64,000 nucleotides of DNA. Source: Marinomonas polaris DSM 16579 (GTDB lineage Bacteria > Pseudomonadota > Gammaproteobacteria > Pseudomonadales > Marinomonadaceae). Numbering within the stretch: the first letter of the stretch is position 1; every line of letters starts with the position of its first letter. The DNA is taken from contig NZ_FQVF01000002.1 in NCBI RefSeq assembly GCF_900129155.1, forward strand, positions 372,001-436,000, read 5' to 3'. Below, one piece after another: positions 1 through 7,201 of this stretch. Under the pieces are notes generated by a model. It was not told the DNA's origin and did not search any database. It worked only from the letters and a program-made list of their open reading frames with translations. The position numbers and the translations under genes were made by a program.

Positions 1-423
1 GCGATTGCTATTTGTTCATTAGCCGCGTTGGCAAATTATATGGCCGCTAGAATGGTATTTGCTCATACTCTTGCACATCATTTTCCAGTTCGTATGCATA
101 AGTTTAATCAGTTTGCCAGCCGTGCTCCTTTCATGAAAATTCTTACTCTAAGGCTGCTACCTGTTGGCAGTAATTTAGTGACCAACTTGTTATCTGGCAG
201 TGTTGGTGTGCCTTTGCCTGCATTTTTGTGCGCTAGTGTGTTGGGGTATTTTCCACAAACGCTTGTGTTTGCTTTGATTGGTGGTGGTATTGGCTCTGCT
301 AATCACGCGATGATTTACCTTAGTATTGGATTGTCTCTTTTAAGCTTTGTTTTGACTGCTCTCATTTATCGAGATCATTTGAAGCATAAACTCTCAAAAC
401 TTAATTTGGAAAATAACGCATGA
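1..423 (+). CDS. VTT/DedA-like (TVP38/TMEM64 family) membrane protein, 5' end missing
   Basis: The reading frame is open from the first base of the window, so the true start lies upstream and only the C-terminal part (about 140 residues) is present. The visible part has a hydrophobic, glycine-rich segment with LRLLPVGSN followed by GVPLPAFLCASVLGYFPQ, a pattern I recognise from the VTT (SNARE-associated Golgi/DedA-like) domain of inner membrane proteins. Two more membrane segments and a short basic tail (KHKLSK) follow. The substrate of this family is often unknown; DedA relatives are linked to lipid carrier or phospholipid scrambling. The stop overlaps the start of the next gene (ATGA), so the two are probably co-translated. 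A partnership with a lipid-linked sugar transferase would fit a role in envelope lipids, but that is inference. Confidence 0.7.
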   Translation, partial: AIAICSLAALANYMAARMVFAHTLAHHFPVRMHKFNQFASRAPFMKILTLRLLPVGSNLVTNLLSGSVGVPLPAFLCASVLGYFPQTLVFALIGGGIGSANHAMIYLSIGLSLLSFVLTALIYRDHLKHKLSKLNLENNA

Positions 424-2126
424 TGTCTACAACACCGATAGATAGTATGGATTATAAGCGTACCTTCTGGCTGATTTTTTTAGTGGCTGCTGTAGTTATT
501 TTAGCGGGTATTGGACTTCGTGATCCTTGGCCTGCCGATGAGCCTCGTTTCGTTGAGGTGGCCAGAGAAATGGTGAATTCTGGAAACTGGTTTTTCCCTA
601 TGCGTGGCGGTGAATTATACCCAGATAAGCCACCTGTTTTTATGTGGTTGCTGGCGTCTTTATATTGGCTGACAGGAAGTTTGAAAGCGACTTTTTTAAT
701 TCCTAATGCTGTGGCGAGTTTGGTTGCTTTGTTTTGTACATTTGATATTGCTGCAAAACTTTGGAATGTCAAAACAGCACGTAATGCCTGCTTAATGTTG
801 CTTATTGCACCGCAATTTATTATTCAATCAAAATCTGCTCAGATAGATGCCACAGTCGCCTGTTGGATCACGATTGCCATGTATGGGCTGTTACGTCATT
901 TTTTCTACCAAGCCAGCTTTAAATGGTATGTCGCCAGCTGGGCTTTTATGGGATTGGGTATTATTACGAAAGGGGTTGGTTTTCTACCACTGCTGTTCTT
1001 GTTGCCTGTGCTGTTTTTGCATTTTAGTAGCAAGTATCGATTCGAAAAAATGCAAGTAAACTGGACTTTGTGGTTAGGGCCGTTGGCCATGTTATTGGTC
1101 CTTGCTGCTTGGTTACTACCTATGTTGTATATTGCTGAGCACAGTAATAATCCTGACTTTATGGCTTATCGTGACAATATCTTATTTAAGCAAACGGGTG
1201 AGCGCTACGCGGATTCTTGGGGGCATATTAACCCTTGGTATTATTTTTTGGTCAGCGTGATTCCTGCTTTGTGGTTTCCTCTTTATAGTTTTTTGTTTAC
1301 GAAAGCCTTTTGGCGCGATGTTAAAGTCTCTCCGGTGATGTTTAGTGTCTTGGTTTGGGTTGCACTGCTGGTGTTATTTTTTAGCATTAGTCCTGGAAAA
1401 CGAGGCCTATATATCTTACCGGCTTTGCCTATGCTGGCTCTAATTATGGGGGCTCATTTTACTAATATCGGCTTGACGGTTTGGTTTAGGCGCGTATTGC
1501 AGGTGGGCTTTGTTGCTTTTGGTATGCTGTTTTTTACTGCTGCAGTACTTTGCTTTACTAAATCACATGCAATTACCAAAGAAATTGGTGAGCATACTTT
1601 ACCATTTGGTATTTTGTTTTTGGTCATGTCTTTGGGTTGGTTTGCTATCTTGTTATGGAAGCGTAATAAGGTCGATCTAAACATCTATTGGGCCGCTTTT
1701 GCGATCACTTGGGTGTTATATAGTACGGCTGGCTATATGTTGTTTAACCCCGAAAGAACCCCAGCAAAGGGAATAATGGCTGAAGCAGCGCGAGATATTG
1801 GCCCTGATGGCGAGCTTGGTGTGACTCGTTTTAAAGAGCAGTTTTTGCTTTTTTCTCCAGTTCCTTTAATCCATTTTAGTTATCTGAGTAGTACTCAAGA
1901 ACAAGATAGAAATGCTTGGTTGTGGATGAGTGAGAAGCCTAATCGTTATGTGATGACAGCTAAAGATAATTCAATTGAATGCTTTGATTTAAGCAAAGCT
2001 AAAGAGCTAGATCGAGCTCATAGCAAAGAATGGATTTTGCTTGATGAAAGTGCCATGACGCCCACGTGTGAAAAGCCAAAGACAGTTAAACGTTATTCCT
2101 TACCATTGAAGGCTCTGTACGAGTAG
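420..2126 (+). CDS. ArnT-like / PMT family glycosyltransferase, integral membrane
   Basis: A 568-residue polytopic protein with about 11-12 hydrophobic segments. Near the N-terminus, after the first membrane helix, is RDPWPADEPRFVEVAREM (residues 34-51), with the Asp-Glu pair typical of the catalytic periplasmic loop in GT-C enzymes of the ArnT/PMT_2 type. YPDKPPVFMW at 67-76 is the second family hallmark. Such enzymes move a sugar from an undecaprenyl or dolichyl phosphate donor to lipid A or other periplasmic acceptors. The donor and acceptor here are unknown, and no arn operon is nearby, so I do not assign arnT. The ATG overlaps the stop of the upstream VTT gene. The next ATG (423) and the one at 447 are alternative starts. 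A hairpin terminator follows. Confidence 0.8.
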   Translation: MMSTTPIDSMDYKRTFWLIFLVAAVVILAGIGLRDPWPADEPRFVEVAREMVNSGNWFFPMRGGELYPDKPPVFMWLLASLYWLTGSLKATFLIPNAVASLVALFCTFDIAAKLWNVKTARNACLMLLIAPQFIIQSKSAQIDATVACWITIAMYGLLRHFFYQASFKWYVASWAFMGLGIITKGVGFLPLLFLLPVLFLHFSSKYRFEKMQVNWTLWLGPLAMLLVLAAWLLPMLYIAEHSNNPDFMAYRDNILFKQTGERYADSWGHINPWYYFLVSVIPALWFPLYSFLFTKAFWRDVKVSPVMFSVLVWVALLVLFFSISPGKRGLYILPALPMLALIMGAHFTNIGLTVWFRRVLQVGFVAFGMLFFTAAVLCFTKSHAITKEIGEHTLPFGILFLVMSLGWFAILLWKRNKVDLNIYWAAFAITWVLYSTAGYMLFNPERTPAKGIMAEAARDIGPDGELGVTRFKEQFLLFSPVPLIHFSYLSSTQEQDRNAWLWMSEKPNRYVMTAKDNSIECFDLSKAKELDRAHSKEWILLDESAMTPTCEKPKTVKRYSLPLKALYE

Positions 2127-2174
2127 TTTTCTTATGGTCAATTAAATGATGTTTTGAATGTTGTAATCTGAAAG

Positions 2175-2210
2175 AAAGGCTCAGTTTATTTATTTGACTG
2201 GGCCTTTTTT
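2175..2210 (+). terminator. Rho-independent terminator after the glycosyltransferase
   Basis: The arms AAAGGCTCAG (2175-2184) and CTGGGCCTTT (2198-2207) pair with one G-U, and the right arm runs into a T stretch. It ends the plus-strand pair and sits at the 3' end of the convergent map gene. Confidence 0.75.
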
Positions 2211-2211
2211 G

Positions 2212-2982
2212 TCAGGTTAGTTCTTCATTTCTTATGGTTAGTACTTCATAACCTGTCGAAGTCACTAGGATGGTGTGTTCCCATTGAGCGGACAGTTTTT
2301 TATCAGTGGTTACTACGGTCCAGCCGTCTTTTTTAGTCTTGGTTTTGGCCTTGCCTTGGTTGATCATTGGCTCAATAGTGAAGGTCATCCCTTCCTCCAA
2401 TGTCATCCCTGTTCCTGCTTTACCGTAATGTAGTACTTGCGGTTCTTCGTGCATTTCGCGGCCAATGCCGTGACCACAATATTCTTTTACCACCGAATAG
2501 CCTTTGTTTTCTGCTAAGGTTTGAATCGCGGCTCCTATATCGCCTAAAGTTGCGCCAGGTTTTACTTTTTTGACCCCAGCCCACATCGCTTCATAGGTGG
2601 TTTTGACTAATCGTTTGGCAATAGGGTTCGCCTCGCTCATGACATACATTTTGCTGGAATCGGCGATAAAGCCGTTCTTTTCTAGGGTGATGTCTAGATT
2701 GATGATGTCTTTTGCTTTGAGTTTTTGGTTGTCGCTTGGAACGCCATGGCAAACCACCTCGTTGATAGAGGAGTTGAGGACAAATTCATAGCCATATTGA
2801 CCTAGACTCGCAGGTCTGGCATTGAGTTCATGACGAATGAAGTCTTCAACTTTGTTGTTAATCTCTAAGGTCGAAACGCCTTCTTTTACAAAATCATCAA
2901 GCATATGAAATACGCGGGCTAATAACTTTCCAGACTCGCGCATGAATTTGATTTCAGCTGGGGTTTTGATGTGTACTTGCAT
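2212..2982 (-). CDS. map: Type I methionine aminopeptidase
   Basis: Removes the initiator methionine from nascent proteins in the cytoplasm. The 256-residue length is normal for type I enzymes. All five metal ligands are visible at the numbering used for the E. coli enzyme: Asp97 and Asp108 (in LDITLEKNGFIADSSKM), His171 (GHGIG), Glu204 (TIEPMI) and Glu235 (WEHT). The substrate-site His79 (CHGVP) is also present. The gene begins one base after the stop of a ParD-like gene, so the two form a tight operon. It is not beside rpsB, the usual place of the housekeeping copy in many Gammaproteobacteria, so it may be a second paralogue; that is inference. Family call is very secure. Confidence 0.95.
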   Translation of the reverse strand: MQVHIKTPAEIKFMRESGKLLARVFHMLDDFVKEGVSTLEINNKVEDFIRHELNARPASLGQYGYEFVLNSSINEVVCHGVPSDNQKLKAKDIINLDITLEKNGFIADSSKMYVMSEANPIAKRLVKTTYEAMWAGVKKVKPGATLGDIGAAIQTLAENKGYSVVKEYCGHGIGREMHEEPQVLHYGKAGTGMTLEEGMTFTIEPMINQGKAKTKTKKDGWTVVTTDKKLSAQWEHTILVTSTGYEVLTIRNEELT

Positions 2983-2983
2983 G

Positions 2984-3190
2984 TTACTTGACGGCTTTCA
3001 ATGGCGTTTCTGTATTTGCATTAGCCAGTTCATTGGCGATCAATTCAGAAAAAGTGAGGCTGGGATTAAGCTCGGCTAAGCGTCCCATTTTTATCCAGAA
3101 TTCTGCTTGCGCATTGATAGAGCGAGACATGACATGGCTGCTTTTGCGGATGTCGTCGTGAAGTTCGTCGGAGATTTTAATAATACCCAT
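2984..3190 (-). CDS. ParD-like antitoxin-family protein upstream of map
   Basis: A 68-residue protein beginning MGIIKISDELHDDIRKSS. It resembles the ParD_like family, small ribbon-helix-helix type proteins that I recall being found next to methionine aminopeptidase genes. The open frame continues upstream to a TTG at 3250, but that extension is encoded by an operator-like palindrome and is unlikely to be translated. The ATG at 3190 matches the family start. No Shine-Dalgarno lies between the palindrome and this ATG (only 3 bases), so a leaderless message is possible. There is no ParE-like toxin gene; the partner position is taken by map, one base downstream. Expected to bind the palindrome and repress its own operon, by analogy with ParD. 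Confidence 0.75.
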   Translation of the reverse strand: MGIIKISDELHDDIRKSSHVMSRSINAQAEFWIKMGRLAELNPSLTFSELIANELANANTETPLKAVK

Positions 3191-3193
3191 GAG

Positions 3194-3228
3194 ATATGAT
3201 CCATATATAAAGTGTATATGGATCATAT
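3194..3228. promoter_or_regulatory. Perfect 14-bp inverted repeat, putative operator of the parD-like/map operon
   Basis: ATATGATCCATATA (3194-3207) is repeated inverted at 3215-3228 with a 7-base spacer. It lies directly upstream of the ParD-like start codon on the minus strand, where the promoter should be. Its AT-rich arms could contain the -10 element. Autoregulatory palindromes of this kind are standard in toxin-antitoxin operons; the assignment here is positional. Confidence 0.65.
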
Positions 3229-3271
3229 ATTCAGGGGTGTGGCTTTTCAAGTGCTATTTATTGATTAGCTG

Positions 3272-4072
3272 TTAGTGGAACAAGTCTTTTATCAACTTAA
3301 TGCCTGCTTCTTGACCACCTTTGTTATATGCATCCAATAATGCTGAACCAAGGATTGCGATGTCAGCTTTGCCGATCAGTTGCTCTATTTGAGCGCGTTC
3401 GCGTAAACCAAAACCGACGCCCATTGGTGCGCTAGCATGCTGTTTAATTTGCGCTAAATAATCATCAAGTGATGTTTGCTTGGCTTTGCCTTCATGGCTT
3501 TTGTTTTCATGGACAGAATGACCTGTAACACCAGAACGAGCGACGCAATATAAGAAACCGCTTGCTTGGCCTGCTAGCATCGCTAAACGATCTGGTGGCG
3601 TCACTGGAGTCACCAACCAAACTGGATCGATGTTATTAGCCTTACAAGCTGCTTGATAGGTCGCTGCTTGTTCAATCGGCAGATCTGGAAGAATTAAACC
3701 TAGAATATTTTCTTCTGCTGCACGTTTAGCGAGCTTGTCTAAACCAAAGCGATACATTGGATTTAAGTAGCTCATCAACACAATGCGGCTGTCAGGAAAA
3801 TTTTTAGCTATTTTGCCTAACTGAGATAAACAGGTTTCCACGTCCAGCTTTTGCTCTAATGCTTTATGACAAGCAGCAACTATACTTGGGCCGTCGGCGA
3901 CAGGATCGGAAAAAGGAAATTGGACTTCGATAAAATCGACGCCTTCCTGCATTAATCTTTCCATCCAACTCAAACTTTCCTCAACACTTGGGTAGCCGTA
4001 AACCACATGCGTCATCGACAAAATAGGTTTTTGTTGGCGCTTTTCTTCAATAAAGGTCGCTAATTGGCTCAT
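3272..4072 (-). CDS. trpA: Tryptophan synthase alpha chain (divergent)
   Basis: Cleaves indole-3-glycerol phosphate to indole and glyceraldehyde 3-phosphate; indole passes to TrpB. At 266 residues it has the usual length. The catalytic Glu49 and Asp60 are in place (FIEVQFPFSDPVADGP), as is the phosphate-site segment SRSGVTG-like ARSGVTG. Several normally conserved positions differ: MTHVVYGYP instead of the usual ITYVTAGDP-like strand, and QFPFSDP in place of GIPFSDP. The ATG overlaps the trpB stop (ATGA), indicating translational coupling. No trpF, trpC or other trp gene is near. The divergence suggests a separate trpBA lineage, perhaps acquired; that is inference. Confidence 0.92.
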   Translation of the reverse strand: MSQLATFIEEKRQQKPILSMTHVVYGYPSVEESLSWMERLMQEGVDFIEVQFPFSDPVADGPSIVAACHKALEQKLDVETCLSQLGKIAKNFPDSRIVLMSYLNPMYRFGLDKLAKRAAEENILGLILPDLPIEQAATYQAACKANNIDPVWLVTPVTPPDRLAMLAGQASGFLYCVARSGVTGHSVHENKSHEGKAKQTSLDDYLAQIKQHASAPMGVGFGLRERAQIEQLIGKADIAILGSALLDAYNKGGQEAGIKLIKDLFH

Positions 4073-5331
4073 GCGTTTTGCTCCTTGTGGTCAGCGTGGT
4101 TAGTTGGATAAGAAGCAAGGTAATCGGTTAAAAACTGCGGGAAGGTTTCGTCTTGCACCGCTTTTGCCACGTTAAAGATGTCTTTGTCGCCTCGACCAGA
4201 AAGATTGATAACGATCTTCGAGTCTTTAGGTAAGTTCGGTGCATCTTTAAAAGCGCCCGCTAGTGCATGAGAAGATTCAAGTGCTGGAATGATACCTTCT
4301 TTTTTCAGTAACAAAGTACAAGCGGCAATTACTTCATCGTCCATGGCGTAAGTCATTTTGATGCGACCAATTTCCGCCAAATGGGCGATGATAGGGGATA
4401 CGCCAACATAGTCTAAACCAGCTGCGATAGAGTGTGTTTCTTGTAATTGTCCCGCGCTATCCTGCAAGAACATAGTTGCAAAGCCTTGTGCGATACCAGG
4501 CTGTCCAAGATTGTGAGATAAGCGAATGGAATGCTCGCCAAGCTCCAAACCTTTACCGCCTGCTTCGACGCCGACCATTTCCACTTCTTTGTCATCGAGG
4601 AAAGGTAGGAACAAACCACAAGCATTCGAACCACCGCCAACGCAAGCATACAAACGGTCTGGAAATTGACCGAATTGCGCGACACTTTGCTCGCGTACTT
4701 CGTTGCCAATTACAGATTGAAAATACGCCACCATTTCAGGGAAGGGCGCGCAACCACAAGAGGTGCCAATTAGGTAATGGCTTTCTTCATGGCTAGAAGA
4801 CCAGTCACGTAGCGCTTCGTCTAATGCATCTCGTAGCGTTTGTGCGCCAGTGGTAACAGGTACAACAGTGGCACCAAGTTGTTTCATCCAGAAAACATTT
4901 GGGTACTGACGTTCAATGTCTTTTGCACCCATGTAAATAGTACATTCTAGGCCTAAACGCGCCGCAACAAGAGCCGTTGCAATGCCGTGTTGTCCAGCGC
5001 CTGTTTCCGCAATCACACGTTTTTTACCCATGCGTTTGACCAATAACCCTTGGCCAATAACGTTGTTCATCTTGTGTGCGCCACTGTGGTTTAAATCTTC
5101 ACGCTTAAGGTAAATCTGTGCGCCGCCAAAGTATTCGGTTAAGTTCGCACAAAAAGTCAGCGGCGTTGGGCGGCCAGAAAACTGCTGCCATTGTTTATTC
5201 AGTTCAGCGAGAAACTCTGGGTCGTTTTTGGCTTCTTCGAACGCATGTAAAATTTGCTGTTGGCTCGAATAAAGGATTTCAGGAATATAGCTACCGCCGT
5301 ATTGCCCGTAGAAACCGTTCTCGCTTTGCAT
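4069..5331 (-). CDS. trpB: Tryptophan synthase beta chain (divergent)
   Basis: PLP enzyme joining indole and serine into tryptophan. Lys87 in NHSGAHKMNN is the PLP Schiff-base lysine and Glu109 (AETGAGQHG) the catalytic acid. GGGSNA (232-237) is the phosphate cup and LSGRGDKD (377-384) the C-terminal signature. The 420 residues exceed the usual 395-405, mostly through a hydrophilic C-terminal tail. In the regulatory region LDYVGVSPIIAHL replaces the common LDYPGVGPEHAYL type sequence, so the usual P-E-H is lost while Asp307 stays. A good Shine-Dalgarno (AGGAG) precedes the ATG. A TetR gene is divergent and a palindrome lies 27 bases upstream of trpB, so TetR control is plausible. Confidence 0.94.
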   Translation of the reverse strand: MQSENGFYGQYGGSYIPEILYSSQQQILHAFEEAKNDPEFLAELNKQWQQFSGRPTPLTFCANLTEYFGGAQIYLKREDLNHSGAHKMNNVIGQGLLVKRMGKKRVIAETGAGQHGIATALVAARLGLECTIYMGAKDIERQYPNVFWMKQLGATVVPVTTGAQTLRDALDEALRDWSSSHEESHYLIGTSCGCAPFPEMVAYFQSVIGNEVREQSVAQFGQFPDRLYACVGGGSNACGLFLPFLDDKEVEMVGVEAGGKGLELGEHSIRLSHNLGQPGIAQGFATMFLQDSAGQLQETHSIAAGLDYVGVSPIIAHLAEIGRIKMTYAMDDEVIAACTLLLKKEGIIPALESSHALAGAFKDAPNLPKDSKIVINLSGRGDKDIFNVAKAVQDETFPQFLTDYLASYPTNHADHKEQNA

Positions 5332-5357
5332 GACTTGCTCCTAAAATTGCTATTTAT

Positions 5358-5378
5358 TTAACTATACCGTTTAGTTAA
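5358..5378. promoter_or_regulatory. Palindrome upstream of trpB, candidate TetR operator
   Basis: TTAACTA (5358-5364) and TAGTTAA (5372-5378) are exact inverted arms with a 7-base centre. The core ACTATACCGTTTAGT (5361-5375) is a 15-bp near-palindrome of the length bound by TetR-family dimers. It lies 27 bases before trpB and 183 bases before the divergent TetR gene. Binding by that regulator is inferred. Confidence 0.5.
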
Positions 5379-5560
5379 TTTAATGCGATGATAAACGTTC
5401 GTCAAGTGTTTTGAATTGTTGATGGGAAATTAAGTTTTAGAGGATAGAGATTGAGTCTTCAGACAGACGCAAAGCCAAATTGCGTTGTTAGAAAACGAAA
5501 GCAGATGAACATCAATAGGTTACTATATAATTTATAGCGAATAGTTAGATCGAGGACATT

Positions 5561-6118
5561 ATGGCAAGAGGAAGACCCAGTAAAAAAGCCCACATAGTTG
5601 AGGCGGCGTGTGGTTTGTTTACTCAACAGGGTTATCAGAGTACCAGTATTGATCAAGTGGTCGTGACAGCTGGCGTTTCTAAGCCTACGGTATACAGCAA
5701 TTTTCCTACTAAGTTAGTGTTATGGGAAACGGCGTTAGCCTCGTTAACTGAGCAAGCACAAGATGAGATGCAAAAGGTCTTGGTGCGTCTACAAGCGAAG
5801 AAAAATCTCACGCTTATTTCAGGCTGGATATTGCTTTGGGAGGCTTGGGTTAATAAAGCCGATCGCCTTGCGGTGTACCGTATTTTATTGGGCGAGCAGC
5901 ATAAAATGTTGCCGTCTACCTTTTCCTTATTTACTGAGTTTGAGGCTGTTTTAGAGTCGACTTTATTAGCTTGGATTGCTGAGTTTGCCGTATCGCCGAT
6001 GAATTTCTTTGCGTTAAAGGCGGTTAGTAGAGAAGCGCTTTTAACGCCTGCATTAATGAATCAGGCAATGATGGTTAAGACTGAGCTAGAAAGTCAGCTT
6101 GATGGTTTGATGAAATAG
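5561..6118 (+). CDS. TetR/AcrR-family transcriptional regulator
   Basis: A 185-residue regulator. The N-terminal 60 residues are a classic TetR helix-turn-helix: RGRPSKKAHIVEAACGLFTQ, then STSIDQVVVTAGVSKPTVYSNF. The remaining helical domain (about residues 65-185) should bind a ligand and dimerise; it has no recognisable ligand motif. A GAGG ribosome site precedes the ATG by 5 bases, and a TATAAT (5526-5531) lies about 30 bases upstream. It is divergent from trpBA across a 229-base gap carrying a TetR-sized palindrome near trpB, so it may regulate trpBA. Regulation of an unlinked target cannot be excluded. Confidence 0.88.
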   Translation: MARGRPSKKAHIVEAACGLFTQQGYQSTSIDQVVVTAGVSKPTVYSNFPTKLVLWETALASLTEQAQDEMQKVLVRLQAKKNLTLISGWILLWEAWVNKADRLAVYRILLGEQHKMLPSTFSLFTEFEAVLESTLLAWIAEFAVSPMNFFALKAVSREALLTPALMNQAMMVKTELESQLDGLMK

Positions 6119-6138
6119 CTGAACTTGATGCCGACATT

Positions 6139-6184
6139 ATTATGCCTACTGTATTATGCCTACTGTTCACGCGGGTCACGCGGG
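6139..6184. repeat. Short tandem duplications upstream of prlF
   Basis: Two exact copies of the 14-mer ATTATGCCTACTGT (6139-6166) are followed at once by two exact copies of the 9-mer TCACGCGGG (6167-6184). They lie in the 204-base gap between the TetR gene and the prlF-yhaV pair. They could be slippage scars or iterated binding sites for the PrlF-YhaV repressor complex. No function is proven. Confidence 0.6.
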
Positions 6185-6322
6185 CGCGGCTTTGTTGTGT
6201 GGTAGCGCGAAAATACTAGCGAGCTTGGTAATGATTTGATTGAAGTAATGCGTTTGCATTGTCTGAGTTTTGGTACTACAATTTTTGTAATACATTCTGC
6301 AACAAGATAGAGGTTGTCAATA

Positions 6323-6652
6323 ATGGCTAATATCGCTTTGGAAACCGAGTCAACACTTACCGAGCGTTTTCAAACAACGGTGCCTAGTTCTGTTCGTCGA
6401 GCTTTGCATTTGGGTAAAAAAGATAAAATCCGATATGTGATTCAAGCAGATGGCAATGTTTTAATGACAAAAGTTGAAAAAACAGAAGACGATCCTGTGA
6501 TGAATAAGTTTTTGTCTTTTTTGGCTAATGACATGCAACAGCATCCAGAAAATCTGCAGCAATTGACAACAAGTATGCGCAATACTGTTCAAAGCCTAAT
6601 TGAAAATGTTGAGCTAGATTTGGATGCGCCGTTGTCTGATGAGGATGAATAA
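6323..6652 (+). CDS. prlF: PrlF/SohA antitoxin (AbrB-like) of a type II toxin-antitoxin system
   Basis: A 109-residue protein with an N-terminal AbrB/SpoVT-like swapped-hairpin domain (ESTLTERFQTTVPSSVRRAL, then IRYVIQADGNVLM). The C-terminal half resembles E. coli PrlF: DDPVMNKFLSFLANDMQQ matches its DHTMNAFLRFLDADIQ segment, and the end is acidic (DLDAPLSDEDE). PrlF neutralises the YhaV RNase and represses the operon. The ATG at 6323 is preceded by AGAGG at 6309-6313. A TTG at 6314 would overlap that site and is rejected. The toxin gene starts 2 bases after the stop. Confidence 0.9.
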   Translation: MANIALETESTLTERFQTTVPSSVRRALHLGKKDKIRYVIQADGNVLMTKVEKTEDDPVMNKFLSFLANDMQQHPENLQQLTTSMRNTVQSLIENVELDLDAPLSDEDE

Positions 6653-6654
6653 AT

Positions 6655-7158
6655 TTGTCTTTATATTCGAGCAATCATCATCCTACCATCGTTAATGGCT
6701 GGACACTCTATGCACACCCTTTGTTCGCTGAGCAATATCTTATTCTCAAGGACAAAGTGGAGGAATTAAAGCAGCAAGATCCTACAGGTTATGTAAAGAA
6801 AAATGCGACTAAGCGATTGGCCGCCATTCACAAGCTGGCATTTGAAATAATTCCTCAAGATCCAACCAGTTCAGATTATCGTCAAGGCAAGACGTTAGGC
6901 GATAATCATAAACACTGGTTTCGCGCCAAGTTTTTTCAGCGGTATCGTTTGTTTTTCAGATACCACGTCGAATCAAAGATTATTGTTTATGCTTGGGTGA
7001 ATGATGAAAAAAATAAAAGAGCTTATGGCAGCAAAAATGACGCTTACAGGGTCTTCTCTAAAATGCTAATGTCAGGACAGCCACCGGATGATTGGGACGA
7101 CCTTTTAAAGGCTTCGACACGCCATTTTCTTTCAAACGACGATGAACTCCCATCATAA
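6655..7158 (+). CDS. yhaV: YhaV-type toxin (RelE-superfamily ribonuclease)
   Basis: A 167-residue protein that aligns by eye along its length with E. coli YhaV (154 residues): NGWTLYAHPLFAEQY near the N-terminus, KKNATKRLAAIHKL, YRQGKTLGDNHKHWFRAKF, then RYRLFFRYHVESKIIVYAWVN and DAYRVFSKMLMSGQPPDDW. YhaV is a ribosome-dependent ribonuclease of the RelE fold. The gene appears intact and in frame with no broken motifs. No ATG is available: the frame opens at a TTG 2 bases after the prlF stop, so translation probably depends on coupling to prlF, which would keep toxin output low. The pair is complete, so an active module is likely. Confidence 0.9.
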   Translation: MSLYSSNHHPTIVNGWTLYAHPLFAEQYLILKDKVEELKQQDPTGYVKKNATKRLAAIHKLAFEIIPQDPTSSDYRQGKTLGDNHKHWFRAKFFQRYRLFFRYHVESKIIVYAWVNDEKNKRAYGSKNDAYRVFSKMLMSGQPPDDWDDLLKASTRHFLSNDDELPS

Positions 7159-7182
7159 AATAGCCATTAAATAAGGTTTTAA

Positions 7183-7201
7183 GCAGCGGTTAAACCGCTG
7201 C
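7183..7201 (-). terminator. Hairpin at the 3' end of the MFS exporter gene
   Basis: GCAGCGGTT (7183-7191) pairs perfectly with AACCGCTGC (7193-7201) around one base and includes the MFS stop codon. On the minus strand the following TTAAAACC is a poor U tract, so termination may be weak. It would also face transcripts from yhaV. Confidence 0.4.

Noticed and set aside
452-772. 106-codon minus-strand frame opposite the glycosyltransferase
   Set aside because: Shadow of the hydrophobic plus-strand gene, without ribosome site or domain.
3191-3250. N-terminal extension of the ParD-like gene from a TTG
   Set aside because: The extra residues come from the inverted repeat itself and do not match the family start; ATG 3190 does.
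2984-3250. ParE-type toxin partner for the ParD-like gene
   Set aside because: Both sides were checked: map is downstream and trpA upstream; no ParE-like frame exists.
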